In this document: piece by piece, positions 25,953 to 33,421 of the stretch
How the letters are laid out: the number at the start of each line of letters is the position of its first letter
How positions within the stretch are numbered: the first letter of the stretch is position 1
Assembly: GCF_006175945.1 (NCBI RefSeq)
Contig: NZ_VAJL01000001.1
Coordinates: 4,163,001-4,227,000 of the forward strand
Direction of reading: 5' to 3'
Source: Chryseobacterium mulctrae
GTDB lineage: Bacteria; Bacteroidota; Bacteroidia; Flavobacteriales; Weeksellaceae
DNA length: 64,000 nucleotides
Notes under the pieces: generated by a model
Told to the model about the DNA's origin: nothing
The model's database searches: none
Seen by the model: the letters and a program-made list of their open reading frames with translations, nothing else
Position numbers and translations under genes: made by a program

Positions 25953-26232
25953 GACCTTCGTATTTTTCGTTAAAATTTTTGATCATGTTCACATAGGCGA
26001 GGTCGAAAGTAGGACCGAAAGCAAATGCAGTTCTTTTGGTGGTATAAGAACTGAAGAGACATTTTACAATGCCGGCTTCCATGTAGCTGGAGGAAATGGT
26101 GCCATTATTCTGTTTAAGAAAATCAAAATTCTTTGATAGAATTGGTCTTTCAGATAATAATCTGGTTTGTCTTCTTCTTCCTAAAAACTTACTTAAGCTT
26201 CTGTTTTTAGTTGTTTTGGATGGGTTTCGCAT
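25936..26232 (-). CDS. Unknown basic phage protein, gene with a long structured leader
   Basis: The 98-residue protein has a strongly basic N-terminus (KTTKNRSLSKFLGRRRQTR) and a C-terminal helical half. No family is recognised; an RNA- or DNA-binding or minor tail role would be guesses. Its start codon lies in a 10-nt sequence (GCGAAACCCA) that recurs at the 5' end of its leader, with the complement in between. It heads a three-gene overlapping unit. Confidence 0.6.
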   Translation of the reverse strand: MRNPSKTTKNRSLSKFLGRRRQTRLLSERPILSKNFDFLKQNNGTISSSYMEAGIVKCLFSSYTTKRTAFAFGPTFDLAYVNMIKNFNEKYEGHGKAI

Positions 26233-26419
26233 TTTATATTTATTTAAAAATTGTTTTCAAATAAACCAAGAAAGAAAAGAAAGTCTTGATTTTCTTGGCA
26301 GTCGCGAAACCCAATCATCCGAAGAAGATATCCAATACTCATCAAGACCTAAGTCTTATTTTTATCGTAAAAAGTTAGTTGAAGATTTTTAGGACTTCTT
26401 CAGGTCAACTGGGTTTCGC
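26221..26419 (-). promoter_or_regulatory. Leader with two competing 10-bp pairings at the start codon
   Basis: On the minus strand GCGAAACCCA occurs at 26419-26410 (expected mRNA 5' end) and at 26230-26221 (containing the G of the start codon). The exact complement TGGGTTTCGC lies between them at 26313-26304. The middle copy can pair with either end: with the start-codon copy it would block translation, with the 5' copy it would free it. Alternatively these are three protein-binding sites. Confidence 0.55.
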
Positions 26420-26424
26420 TGTAG

Positions 26425-26453
26425 CAAAGATATATAAAAAAAACAATCTGCAA
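26425..26453 (-). promoter_or_regulatory. Candidate flavobacterial promoter
   Basis: On the minus strand TTG (26453-26451), 18 nt, TATCTTTG (26432-26425) matches TTG-N17-23-TAnnTTTG. Transcription would begin near 26420, at the first GCGAAACCCA copy. The -33 region overlaps the terminator stem. Confidence 0.55.
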
Positions 26454-26472
26454 AATTTATTGCAGATTGTTT
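26441..26472. terminator. Bidirectional terminator
   Basis: A perfect 13-bp stem AAACAATCTGCAA / TTGCAGATTGTTT with a 6-nt loop carries A/T runs on both sides. It ends the leftward 26488 gene transcript. Confidence 0.9.
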
Positions 26473-26487
26473 TTATGTTTAGTGTTC

Positions 26488-26814
26488 TTAACCTATAACC
26501 GGAGACTTGTAATAACATAGACATATCGCAAGATCAAGATCAATGTCTTGGGATTCAAAATGCTTCTTAAAAAAATCTCTTTCAAATGTACTTTCCATCA
26601 ACTCGTGAGCTACCTCCAAAATATCCAAAGCCATCTCAATGTTTCGAACCGCACACAGATAAGTAGCTATTTCATTTTTATCATTAGTTAGTTTAAAGTT
26701 ATGTCTTGCTTGTATTCCCATTCCTTCGAATGGAAGCCCATCCACCAGGAAACCTTTATTACTTTTTGCGAGATCGGAAATGTTTTTTGCATGTGTTCTA
26801 ACTGTAGTATTCAT
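26488..26814 (-). CDS. Unknown phage protein (108 residues)
   Basis: A mixed alpha/beta protein with no recognised family. It has a helical C-terminal half (NIEMALDILEVAHELMESTFERDFFKK region). It lies between two transcription signals in the tail assembly region, 26 nt after the next upstream gene, and is followed by a strong terminator. A role in tail assembly is possible only by location. Confidence 0.6.
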   Translation of the reverse strand: MNTTVRTHAKNISDLAKSNKGFLVDGLPFEGMGIQARHNFKLTNDKNEIATYLCAVRNIEMALDILEVAHELMESTFERDFFKKHFESQDIDLDLAICLCYYKSPVIG

Positions 26815-26840
26815 AAATTATAATTTTTTCTAAAATTACA

Positions 26841-27161
26841 TCATTTTGAATATTTTGCCAAATAGATAGCTGAAATAGCAGCTTGTTTTGTTACGCCAAT
26901 GTTCGTATCTGCATTGTCAATTACATGTCTTAAAATTTGCATTTCTGTGACCGGTTCAGGATATTCCTCTTTAATTTTTTTCTTTAACGTAATCAAGCAC
27001 GAAGTAAGACCATTTAAGTTCTTTTCACTTTCCGAAAGTTTATATTTAGAAAGAATCATTCTTATCAGCGGTTTAATTTCCTGAACTTTCGGAAAACCAT
27101 CAAATTCTACAGACATCACTGTATATGGATCAACCTTGATAGTGTTTTTTTGCTTTTTCAT
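26841..27161 (-). CDS. Unknown phage protein (106 residues)
   Basis: The frame is open to a TTG at 27200, but the first ATG (27161; MKKQKNTIKV) is a better start because a promoter-like sequence covers the intervening bases. The protein is basic and helical in its second half (LNGLTSCLITLKKKIKEEYP). No family is recognised. It lies between 27191-27694 and 26488-26814 in the same direction. Confidence 0.6.
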   Translation of the reverse strand: MKKQKNTIKVDPYTVMSVEFDGFPKVQEIKPLIRMILSKYKLSESEKNLNGLTSCLITLKKKIKEEYPEPVTEMQILRHVIDNADTNIGVTKQAAISAIYLAKYSK

Positions 27162-27170
27162 ATTTTTTTC

Positions 27171-27200
27171 CAAATATAAATATTGTCTGATCACTGACAA
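27171..27200 (-). promoter_or_regulatory. Near-perfect flavobacterial promoter inside the late block
   Basis: On the minus strand TTG (27200-27198), 19 nt, TATATTTG (27178-27171) fits the -33/-7 consensus exactly. The predicted start is within about 10 nt of the ATG at 27161, so the mRNA would be nearly leaderless. Confidence 0.45.
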
Positions 27201-27694
27201 ATATCTTCTAAATCTTTCCAGTCTGCAAAATCAACCTTTAACGGCTGCTTATTTTTAAGATTAAATAAAACATCAACACCAAAATCACCTGCAGATAATT
27301 CGACCGGTTTGATCTCGACAGAATCTTTCAGGAAGGCGTTGTACAAAAAATGATCAGAATTGAAAGATTCGTATCTCATCCTTGCGAGTATTTTTATGGC
27401 CAATTGCTCAGCATCATGAATTGCCTGGTACTGAGCATCAAGATCGCCGGGTTTAATTTTGTTAAACATAATCGCAAAACCAATTTTTCTCACAGCGACT
27501 GAGTTATCGTTTTGTCCGTCGAAGCCTAATGTATATCTGAAGAGCGCTAGAACCGGCGATTTTAAGCCCTTTACAGATGATGTTTTAGAACTCCATTCTC
27601 TCTCAAAAAAACCAACGAAATCATTAAGAAACGTTGACTGCATTACTAAATTTTCGAAGTAATTTTTCACTTCCAAATAACTATTTTCTTTCAT
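27191..27694 (-). CDS. Unknown phage protein (167 residues), tail assembly region
   Basis: No family is recognised. It has an N-terminal amphipathic helix (YFENLVMQSTFLNDFVGFFEREW) and a mixed body with LFRYTLGFDGQND and a C-terminal acidic DFADWKDLEDICQ. Size and position (between the 260-residue protein and the genes leading to the tape measure) would suit a tail completion or terminator protein, but no motif confirms it. Its start overlaps the preceding gene stop by 14 bp, indicating coupling. Confidence 0.6.
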   Translation of the reverse strand: MKENSYLEVKNYFENLVMQSTFLNDFVGFFEREWSSKTSSVKGLKSPVLALFRYTLGFDGQNDNSVAVRKIGFAIMFNKIKPGDLDAQYQAIHDAEQLAIKILARMRYESFNSDHFLYNAFLKDSVEIKPVELSAGDFGVDVLFNLKNKQPLKVDFADWKDLEDICQ

Positions 27695-28463
27695 TTGATT
27701 GGGCTTTTGCTTTTGCGCGGTGATATAAAATACTTTCTGACAGTACGCTTAAGAACTCGTACACACGGACTTTATTGACATCTTGTTTTTTTCCTAAAGG
27801 CTGAAGCTCGTCCATTGACATCCCTATAATAATTTTATCGAATGGAATAAACTGATCATCTTTTTTGGTGAATACGGGTTGCAGTTTTTTTTCTTCAGAA
27901 TCCTTTTTTGCTTCAGGAAAAACGACTTTAAAGGTTTTTGAAATTTCATTCCTGGTGAAGAGATAGGCGAGGGCTATAACCTCCATTTGCTTCACCGGAA
28001 TTTTTCTTGTGATGGCATCTACAGCAGCGATATCTAAATCATCGTATTCTTCTTTGATTCTGTACAACGATGCTACAAGTCTCTTTAAATTAAGAGTTGT
28101 CCGATCTTTATTCCAAAAGTAGAAGTACGTGTCGATTGCATTAAATTGACGGACTGTAATGTCACCAATTGCGTCAGCTGGTTTAATTAAGCCGGGGATA
28201 TCCGGGAATGAATAAAAATCTGCTTTCTCTTTGATGAAAGTTGTGTATTTACTGAGTTCTGATAATGGAACGTTTCTCCGGAGCTTATCCCAATTATACA
28301 GATCAGAATTTGAAGTTGATTTTTGGTAAATGATGATAATCATTTGAATGTAAGCTTCTGAGAAGTCCTCAACCGGAGTGTTTAAATAAAGATGTGCGAT
28401 CTCCTGAAGCTGCCATTCGTTAAGGCCATCCCACGATTTTGCGATCTCGATATATTCTGCCAT
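27681..28463 (-). CDS. Unknown phage protein (260 residues), tail assembly region
   Basis: The frame extends to a TTG at 28535, but the ATG at 28463 (MAEYIEIAKSWDGLNEWQL) is preferred; it lies 50 nt downstream of a TGTCCTTT box. The protein is largely helical with Trp/Tyr-rich segments (YFYFWNKDRTTLNLKR) and an acidic-basic C-terminus. No family is recognised. Its location upstream of the tape-measure group may indicate a tail assembly or chaperone role. It begins a transcription unit running leftward. Confidence 0.62.
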   Translation of the reverse strand: MAEYIEIAKSWDGLNEWQLQEIAHLYLNTPVEDFSEAYIQMIIIIYQKSTSNSDLYNWDKLRRNVPLSELSKYTTFIKEKADFYSFPDIPGLIKPADAIGDITVRQFNAIDTYFYFWNKDRTTLNLKRLVASLYRIKEEYDDLDIAAVDAITRKIPVKQMEVIALAYLFTRNEISKTFKVVFPEAKKDSEEKKLQPVFTKKDDQFIPFDKIIIGMSMDELQPLGKKQDVNKVRVYEFLSVLSESILYHRAKAKAQSNERK

Positions 28464-28506
28464 TCTTTTAATTTGATGGCAATATTGGATATCTTCTGAC
28501 AGGTAA

Positions 28507-28514
28507 AAAGGACA
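28507..28514 (-). promoter_or_regulatory. TGTCCTTT box before the 28463 start
   Basis: Exact TGTCCTTT on the coding strand, 50 nt upstream of the ATG at 28463. Confidence 0.58.
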
Positions 28515-28565
28515 AACTTTCCAAAAAATTTTCAAGAATTTTCCAAAGTTTTTTAATTTTGAAGA

Positions 28566-28832
28566 ATGAAACTAAGAGCTATTATTGCAGAGGCAGTTCT
28601 GCCTGAATCCTTTTTAATTGTTATAAAATTTGAAGGCGATAACAGAAATAAAAAATTTCATGTCGCTTGCTCATTTAATCCTTTTCAAAAAGGAATGAGA
28701 ATCTTCGAGACCTGGGAACTTATATTGAAGTTAGATAGCGAGGAAGTTATTACCGATGGTTTTGTAAAATATGAGACTATTTTGACTTGTGATAAAGCTT
28801 CACCGGTGGAAGAGATTGGAAAAGGAAAATAA
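28566..28832 (+). CDS. Small protein on the opposite strand, possible moron
   Basis: An 88-residue protein, beta-rich (AIIAEAVLPESFLIVIKFEGD, then FHVACSFNPFQKG), with no recognised family. It runs opposite to the late genes. A TAATTTTG sequence (28554-28561), matching the -7 consensus, sits immediately before the ATG, so the transcript would be nearly leaderless, or the match is coincidental. It could be an independently expressed lysogenic gene. Confidence 0.5.
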   Translation: MKLRAIIAEAVLPESFLIVIKFEGDNRNKKFHVACSFNPFQKGMRIFETWELILKLDSEEVITDGFVKYETILTCDKASPVEEIGKGK

Positions 28833-28911
28833 TATTTTAAAAAAGACTTTTCTTTTAAAAATATTTAAACTATATTTTTTTATAAGTTTATCATATTAAA
28901 CTTTTTAAACT

Positions 28912-29262
28912 ATGAACGAATTTAATTTCAGTGAGGTCTTCAATAAATATGAAGATAAAATAGGAGAGATCACTACAAATTACATTAATGACCTGAAAAG
29001 TCAGAATTTATCGCATTTTGATATGACTAGTTATATGACTCACAAAATAGTCGAATTAGAATCCGATTTGACCAACGAGTTGTCTCAATTTGCAACCACG
29101 TATGTTAATGATACAGCAGACCTGAGAGCGCAACAATTAATCACTACTGATCCGACGGTTTTGATTAGCTTTCAAATTCATATAAATATGCCGAAAATCA
29201 AACTATTAATAGCTATGTACAATCATGAAGCCGATATTGTAATGAGACGATTCATTCCATAA
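28912..29262 (+). CDS. Small helical protein on the opposite strand, possible moron
   Basis: A 116-residue protein, predicted all-helical, with many Asn/Thr and acidic residues (VFNKYEDKIGEITTNYIND; VELESDLTNELSQFATTY). No family is recognised. It runs opposite to the surrounding lysis and tail genes and is followed by a shared bidirectional terminator. With the 28566 gene it forms a two-gene rightward unit that could be expressed in the lysogen. Confidence 0.55.
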   Translation: MNEFNFSEVFNKYEDKIGEITTNYINDLKSQNLSHFDMTSYMTHKIVELESDLTNELSQFATTYVNDTADLRAQQLITTDPTVLISFQIHINMPKIKLLIAMYNHEADIVMRRFIP

Positions 29263-29277
29263 CTAATGTAAAACAAT

Positions 29278-29310
29278 AAAAAAGAGTATCAAACTTTGAT
29301 ACTCTTTTTT
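29278..29310. terminator. Bidirectional terminator between moron unit and endolysin
   Basis: AAAAAAGAGTATCAAA (29278-29293) is complementary to 29295-29310. The effective hairpin is GAGTATC/GATACTC with A and T runs outside. Confidence 0.92.
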
Positions 29311-29315
29311 ACTGA

Positions 29316-29879
29316 TTAAACTAAATCGTCATATTTTTTCAAAATATTCGCAAGACCTTTTCCGATGACATCTTTAAATGATACAATACTTTCAACAGCT
29401 CCGATTCCTGTAATGAAATCAACTTCTACCAAAACCGAAATTCCGGATCCGAGATTCAGAATTCCAATTCGAGAATGCTGAGAGTTATTTTCAGGCTTCA
29501 CTCCACGATTTTTAATTCCTAGTGTTTGACTCAAAAATTCATTAACCTCGTTCGCCATTTTGTAAGAATTTGAATTTTTGCTTTCAAAATCTTTTTTGTT
29601 GACATAACACTCAACGCCGCGAGTCGTATTGCTTACTGCAGCGTTCAAATGGATATCAAAAACAACTGAACCTGAAGCCGGTTTAATTCTGGTTTGATAC
29701 TGCTTGTTTGTTTCCCAATCTTTATCTACAACGATGTTTTTGTCCTCACTGTAATCAACGATTGAATCGCGGATGATCTTAGTGATATCGGCCTCCTTGT
29801 GGCCATTTGCTACGGCTCCCGGATCAGCATTGTTGTGACCTGCAGAAACGTATGTTCTTAATGGAGAAAATTGTATCAT
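29316..29879 (-). CDS. N-acetylmuramoyl-L-alanine amidase (endolysin)
   Basis: This zinc amidase of the Amidase_3 type cuts the bond between N-acetylmuramic acid and L-Ala of peptidoglycan. The motifs are SAGHN..DPGAVANGHKEADI (zinc His and Glu), DIHLNAAVS (zinc His), RGVECYV and, near the end, VLVEVDFI (catalytic Glu). The 187-residue length is that of a catalytic domain alone, with no signal peptide and no cell-wall-binding repeats, so it would need the holin to reach the periplasm. The frame reaches a TTG at 29891, but the ATG at 29879, one nt after the upstream gene's stop, is the likely start. It is last in the lysis cassette. Confidence 0.9.
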   Translation of the reverse strand: MIQFSPLRTYVSAGHNNADPGAVANGHKEADITKIIRDSIVDYSEDKNIVVDKDWETNKQYQTRIKPASGSVVFDIHLNAAVSNTTRGVECYVNKKDFESKNSNSYKMANEVNEFLSQTLGIKNRGVKPENNSQHSRIGILNLGSGISVLVEVDFITGIGAVESIVSFKDVIGKGLANILKKYDDLV

Positions 29880-29880
29880 A

Positions 29881-30045
29881 TTATTTGTCAAAAATTGATT
29901 TTACAGCCCACATTTTTGCGGTTTCTAAGTTTGTGATCGCTACAGCTCTCGATCTTGGATCAAGCTCAGTGTTATCATTTAGCGTTTTCTTAAGCTCTTC
30001 GAACTTCTTTTCAAATTCAGCTTTTGTTTCTAAAGGTGATTTCAT
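29881..30045 (-). CDS. Acb2/Tad1-like small protein (candidate anti-CBASS)
   Basis: A 54-residue frame fills the gap between the u-spanin candidate and the endolysin. It has a charged helix (ETKAEFEKKFEELKKTL), then LDPRSRAVAITNLETAKMW and AVKSIFDK. The pattern R...A.TNLE.A.MWAVK is, from memory, the signature of the Acb2/Tad1 hairpin domain, a phage protein that sequesters cyclic oligonucleotides made by CBASS or Thoeris-type defence. The helical-hairpin length also fits. ATG at 30045, stop at 29881, one nt from the endolysin ATG, so it is translated in the lysis operon. The match rests on recognition, not a search. Confidence 0.6.
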   Translation of the reverse strand: MKSPLETKAEFEKKFEELKKTLNDNTELDPRSRAVAITNLETAKMWAVKSIFDK

Positions 30046-30049
30046 TCTT

Positions 30050-30586
30050 TTATTGTTTGTTGATTAATCTTAAATACCAATTACTTTTCTTTAACCAGTT
30101 CCAGAGCCACCGCAATATTTCCCGGAGCATAAATCCGGCAAACAAAATATAGTACCAGGGATAGGCTTCTTTGTATTTATCAACGTATCTAGTCACAGTT
30201 TTATAAGTGGTTTGCGATTTGTAAGTTATATGAGACCAATAGGTAGTTATGGTATTGGTTTCGGTAGTTCGTACAACTTCTTTCTTCTCTGATTTCTTTT
30301 CAAAATTGATTTCTGCATTGGTAGTTCCGTGAAAGAGCTGACCATCTGGAGAAGTAAAATTGAAATAAGAATTTTGGCCATTTACAGGTTTTACTGAAAT
30401 ATTGTAGCCATCATTCACAATCCGTATTGAAGCATTTTCAAAAGTCCGGATGTTTGTATTTCCTCCAGATGATTCTGTGAAATCTATTTTTTCAGTTCCT
30501 TCAGAAGTTGAAGTCAATTTGTTTTTTTTCATTGATCCACATGAGATCAATAAAAAACTAAGCAGCGTTATTAAGATCGTTTTCAT
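30050..30586 (-). CDS. Lipoprotein with C-terminal membrane segment, candidate u-spanin
   Basis: The 178-residue protein starts with a lipoprotein signal (LLSFLLISCGS; Cys16). It has a periplasmic part rich in Thr and Lys with a helix at residues 90-140, and ends in a transmembrane segment (YPWYYILFAGFMLREILRW, about 142-162) and a basic tail. An outer-membrane lipid anchor joined to an inner-membrane segment is the architecture of unimolecular spanins, which fuse the two membranes in the last lysis step. It lies between the holin and endolysin. Its start overlaps the holin gene by 29 bp. Function is inferred from architecture and position. Confidence 0.7.
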   Translation of the reverse strand: MKTILITLLSFLLISCGSMKKNKLTSTSEGTEKIDFTESSGGNTNIRTFENASIRIVNDGYNISVKPVNGQNSYFNFTSPDGQLFHGTTNAEINFEKKSEKKEVVRTTETNTITTYWSHITYKSQTTYKTVTRYVDKYKEAYPWYYILFAGFMLREILRWLWNWLKKSNWYLRLINKQ

Positions 30587-31118
30587 CGTTTAATTTTTCA
30601 ATTTTTTTAATTTTCATGTTTAAAATTTTTGTCAGCGTTACAGCTGCTCTAATTTCCATCTTTGCCATGTTTTCGGCGATACTCAGAAGAATGAATATTC
30701 CTATGGTCAAGACAAAGGAGTAGTGTATTGTAGCTACGGTTCCGACGCCCATGTCTTTAATCCAGTCCGGAGTGATAGCAGAAGTTTCCAGTCCTCTTTT
30801 AAAAGTATTGGTTAAGAAGATCACGGAAAACATCACGAATGGCTTAAATATCCCCCTGAAGAAACGATCACTTTCAAATTTCCCATCTAAATAGACAAGA
30901 TTTGCATAAAGACCGACACCCAGATCTACTAAGGTTCCTGCGGCGAAGAAAACCCACAGCAACATCGAAATACCACTGTGAGTTTCAATAAATCCGGAGA
31001 AGATCCCGAAAGTCAGCGAGCTCGCAAAAATACTTCCAAATAATGGGTGGTATTTTCCGAAGAAATCAGCAACATTTAGGAAACCCATGAGCTGAAGAAT
31101 ATAGTTTATTGTTTTCAT
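30558..31118 (-). CDS. Phage holin (holin 4-like family)
   Basis: The 186-residue membrane protein has four hydrophobic segments and the toxin-secretion/phage-lysis holin pattern (LLWVFFAAGTLVDLGVGLYANLVYL, GKFESDRFFRGIFK). A charged helical C-terminus ends in ENDLNNAA. It would form holes in the inner membrane at lysis time. It heads the lysis cassette: holin, u-spanin candidate, Acb2-like, amidase, with overlapping or very short junctions. Confidence 0.85.
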   Translation of the reverse strand: MKTINYILQLMGFLNVADFFGKYHPLFGSIFASSLTFGIFSGFIETHSGISMLLWVFFAAGTLVDLGVGLYANLVYLDGKFESDRFFRGIFKPFVMFSVIFLTNTFKRGLETSAITPDWIKDMGVGTVATIHYSFVLTIGIFILLSIAENMAKMEIRAAVTLTKILNMKIKKIEKLNDENDLNNAA

Positions 31119-31156
31119 TGTATAATTTTTTCATATTTTCGCAGTAAATAAAACTG

Positions 31157-31411
31157 ATGATTAAATTTTTTAACAGCCTGATCAATCTATTTAGTTCAAA
31201 TTCTGCAAGAAATATTGACAAGAATTTGGCTTATTACCAACGAGAGGCTAAAAATTATCATTTAGATACTTCGCATCTTCAAAACTTGGAAGTTTCTATT
31301 AAAAACACTGAAGATCCAAAACTGAAGCATCAACTTAAAGTTGAATTAAAAAATTTGTTAGAATCATTGGTTTTTAGTAGCCCTGAAGGTCAATCAGACA
31401 GAGCTTGGTAG
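31157..31411 (+). CDS. Small unknown protein on the opposite strand
   Basis: An 84-residue helical protein (MIKFFNSLINLFSS amphipathic start, then LKHQLKVELKNLLESLVF). No family is recognised. It is divergent from the holin and convergent with the receptor-binding gene, 4 nt from that gene's stop. Coding status is moderately supported by an undisturbed frame and by neighbours ending around it. Confidence 0.45.
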   Translation: MIKFFNSLINLFSSNSARNIDKNLAYYQREAKNYHLDTSHLQNLEVSIKNTEDPKLKHQLKVELKNLLESLVFSSPEGQSDRAW

Positions 31412-31415
31412 TACA

Positions 31416-33419
31416 CTATTTAAGAATCTCCGGAATATCTATAAAAACACGTTTCAGCATTTCTTGACAACCAACTTCAATCGGATGAAGGTTATCGTAA
31501 AACAATGCAGAATTAATATTTTGTCCGTTATTGTTTAGAGATGTTGCCAAATTAAATTTGAATCCAATCTCACTTTCTTTAACTGCTTGAATTATTCTAC
31601 TATTGATAGTATTGTGATCAGATCCATTAGTGCAAGTCAACAAACAAAATTTGGGATTTATTCCAGCTGCCAGACACTTATCTCTTAAAATTGTATAGTT
31701 TTCGACAGTTGCATTGTTAATATTATTGATTCCTATTAAAAAAATGGCGTATTTAGGTTTTAAAATTCCTAACTCACTATCAAACTTGTTAATAATATCA
31801 ACAAGTGTTTGCCCGCTTCTTGCACAGACTCCCAATGATCCTTTAATATGTGGTTCCATCAGTTTACACCATCTTTTAGACTTATCATAAACCATTATTC
31901 CTTCGGTAATCGAATCACCTAAAATTATAGTATCAAAATATCTTTTTAAAGAAAATATTTTTAGATCCTTTATTGAAATTATACCTCCTGAGTTTGTGTA
32001 GAAGGAATATGATTGCTGCTGTCTTCCACCAGACCATCCATTAAAAATCAGTTGAGATTTTGCGCCACTTATTGTATCGATAACAATTAATGTATGAAGC
32101 ATATCTTCAAAACGCAGTTCAACAAGATATTCACGACCGGCCACATACGGTATCAAATTTTCTTCCTTTAAAACTGAAACATCAGAAACACCTGCAGTTG
32201 CAATTTCTGCATTAGGCCATTGACCTAACAAGACATTAAATATTTTTAATTTTCCCTCAGCAAAATTTATAGCAAACATACTTGCACCATCATCATTAAC
32301 TGCATACCAGTTTTTTAGTTCTATTCTAAAATCTGTATTTGCAGATGGCAGAATCCTAAAAATAATTTTTCGTTGATTTAAATTATAATCCTTTCTAAGA
32401 ATTAAATTGTTATTTCTCCCGTTTATTGTTGATGTAATTTTTTTATTTGCTGTATCCAATTGCCATGATGACCCTAAGAAAACTGGATTAGGTTTGGAAA
32501 AATCTTCAGCAAAAAGTAATTTGATAGTTTCATCATCAGTTTGACTTAGTTTTGATTCTATTAATTCATTGATTTTGCCTTTAACTACAACCGTATTCGA
32601 AGCAGAACTAAAGGTATATTCCAGTGGCATTGTGATGTCAAAAACTCCCAATGGATTGTTTGCATGAGTATCTACACCCTTACCTGTATTGTCATAATAG
32701 AATTTACCAGAACCTTCTGATGCCATTCCTATCCTATTGTTTGCAGGTAAATTTAGATTCAGATTTTGAAAAACATTATCACCATCTATCGAGAGATTTA
32801 ATGTAGTTAGAAGAGTAGGATTAAATTGTTCATCTACAGTGTAAAGCTTAATTGTACTGAATCCTCGTATTCTAATTCTACTTATAATAGTGTCCACATT
32901 TGACGGAACAATCATAGGCGTGTAAATAATTCCATTTTGTGCGGAACCGGTTCCTTCTGTGAAAAAACTCCAATCAGAATTACTGGAAGCAATACTTTCT
33001 CCAGCGACTTTTACCCCGCCAAAATATTCGACATCTAATAACTTTGCTGAAACCGCATGTTCAGAATCGGTCTTATCATAGGACTGAGCCATTGATAATC
33101 CTTGAATTTCAATTTCAGATTTATCCCATGCTAATCCATCATAAGAAAGAATATTAAAATTTTTGCCTAAAAATGTGAATCCACCATAGTTAGGATATGT
33201 CCCTTCTTTTGCAATAAACCATTTTGATTGTCCTGGTGTAGTTGATATGATATCAGAAGCTTTAACAATACCGCCAAAAGACGAAGTTAACATTGCATCA
33301 TCAGGAATTATACTTGCAATTGAATTTAAAATTAAATTCATTACTTGTCCTGTTATTTCCTGAACGCCATTACCGGTAATGTATTCATTTATAGCGGCAA
33401 TAAGTTGTTGTTTGTTCAT
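31416..33419 (-). CDS. Receptor-binding/tail fibre protein with C-terminal SGNH hydrolase domain
   Basis: The N-terminal about 140 residues resemble a phage fibre attachment region (NKQQLIAAINEYITGNGVQEITG). The middle is a long beta-rich section with two jelly-roll-like parts. From about residue 495 a GDSL/SGNH esterase domain follows: block I TIILGDSITEGI (nucleophile Ser), block II Gly in GVCARSGQT, block III FLIGINNIN (Asn), and block V YDNLHPIEVG (Asp and His). The full set of catalytic blocks suggests an active O-acetyl esterase that could deacetylate capsule or LPS during adsorption. The family assignment is strong; the substrate is unknown. Confidence 0.82.
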   Translation of the reverse strand: MNKQQLIAAINEYITGNGVQEITGQVMNLILNSIASIIPDDAMLTSSFGGIVKASDIISTTPGQSKWFIAKEGTYPNYGGFTFLGKNFNILSYDGLAWDKSEIEIQGLSMAQSYDKTDSEHAVSAKLLDVEYFGGVKVAGESIASSNSDWSFFTEGTGSAQNGIIYTPMIVPSNVDTIISRIRIRGFSTIKLYTVDEQFNPTLLTTLNLSIDGDNVFQNLNLNLPANNRIGMASEGSGKFYYDNTGKGVDTHANNPLGVFDITMPLEYTFSSASNTVVVKGKINELIESKLSQTDDETIKLLFAEDFSKPNPVFLGSSWQLDTANKKITSTINGRNNNLILRKDYNLNQRKIIFRILPSANTDFRIELKNWYAVNDDGASMFAINFAEGKLKIFNVLLGQWPNAEIATAGVSDVSVLKEENLIPYVAGREYLVELRFEDMLHTLIVIDTISGAKSQLIFNGWSGGRQQQSYSFYTNSGGIISIKDLKIFSLKRYFDTIILGDSITEGIMVYDKSKRWCKLMEPHIKGSLGVCARSGQTLVDIINKFDSELGILKPKYAIFLIGINNINNATVENYTILRDKCLAAGINPKFCLLTCTNGSDHNTINSRIIQAVKESEIGFKFNLATSLNNNGQNINSALFYDNLHPIEVGCQEMLKRVFIDIPEILK

Positions 33420-33421
33420 TT

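Noticed and set aside
26096..26392. Rightward frame of 98 codons
   Set aside because: Most of it is antisense to the 25936-26232 gene and the rest covers the structured leader.
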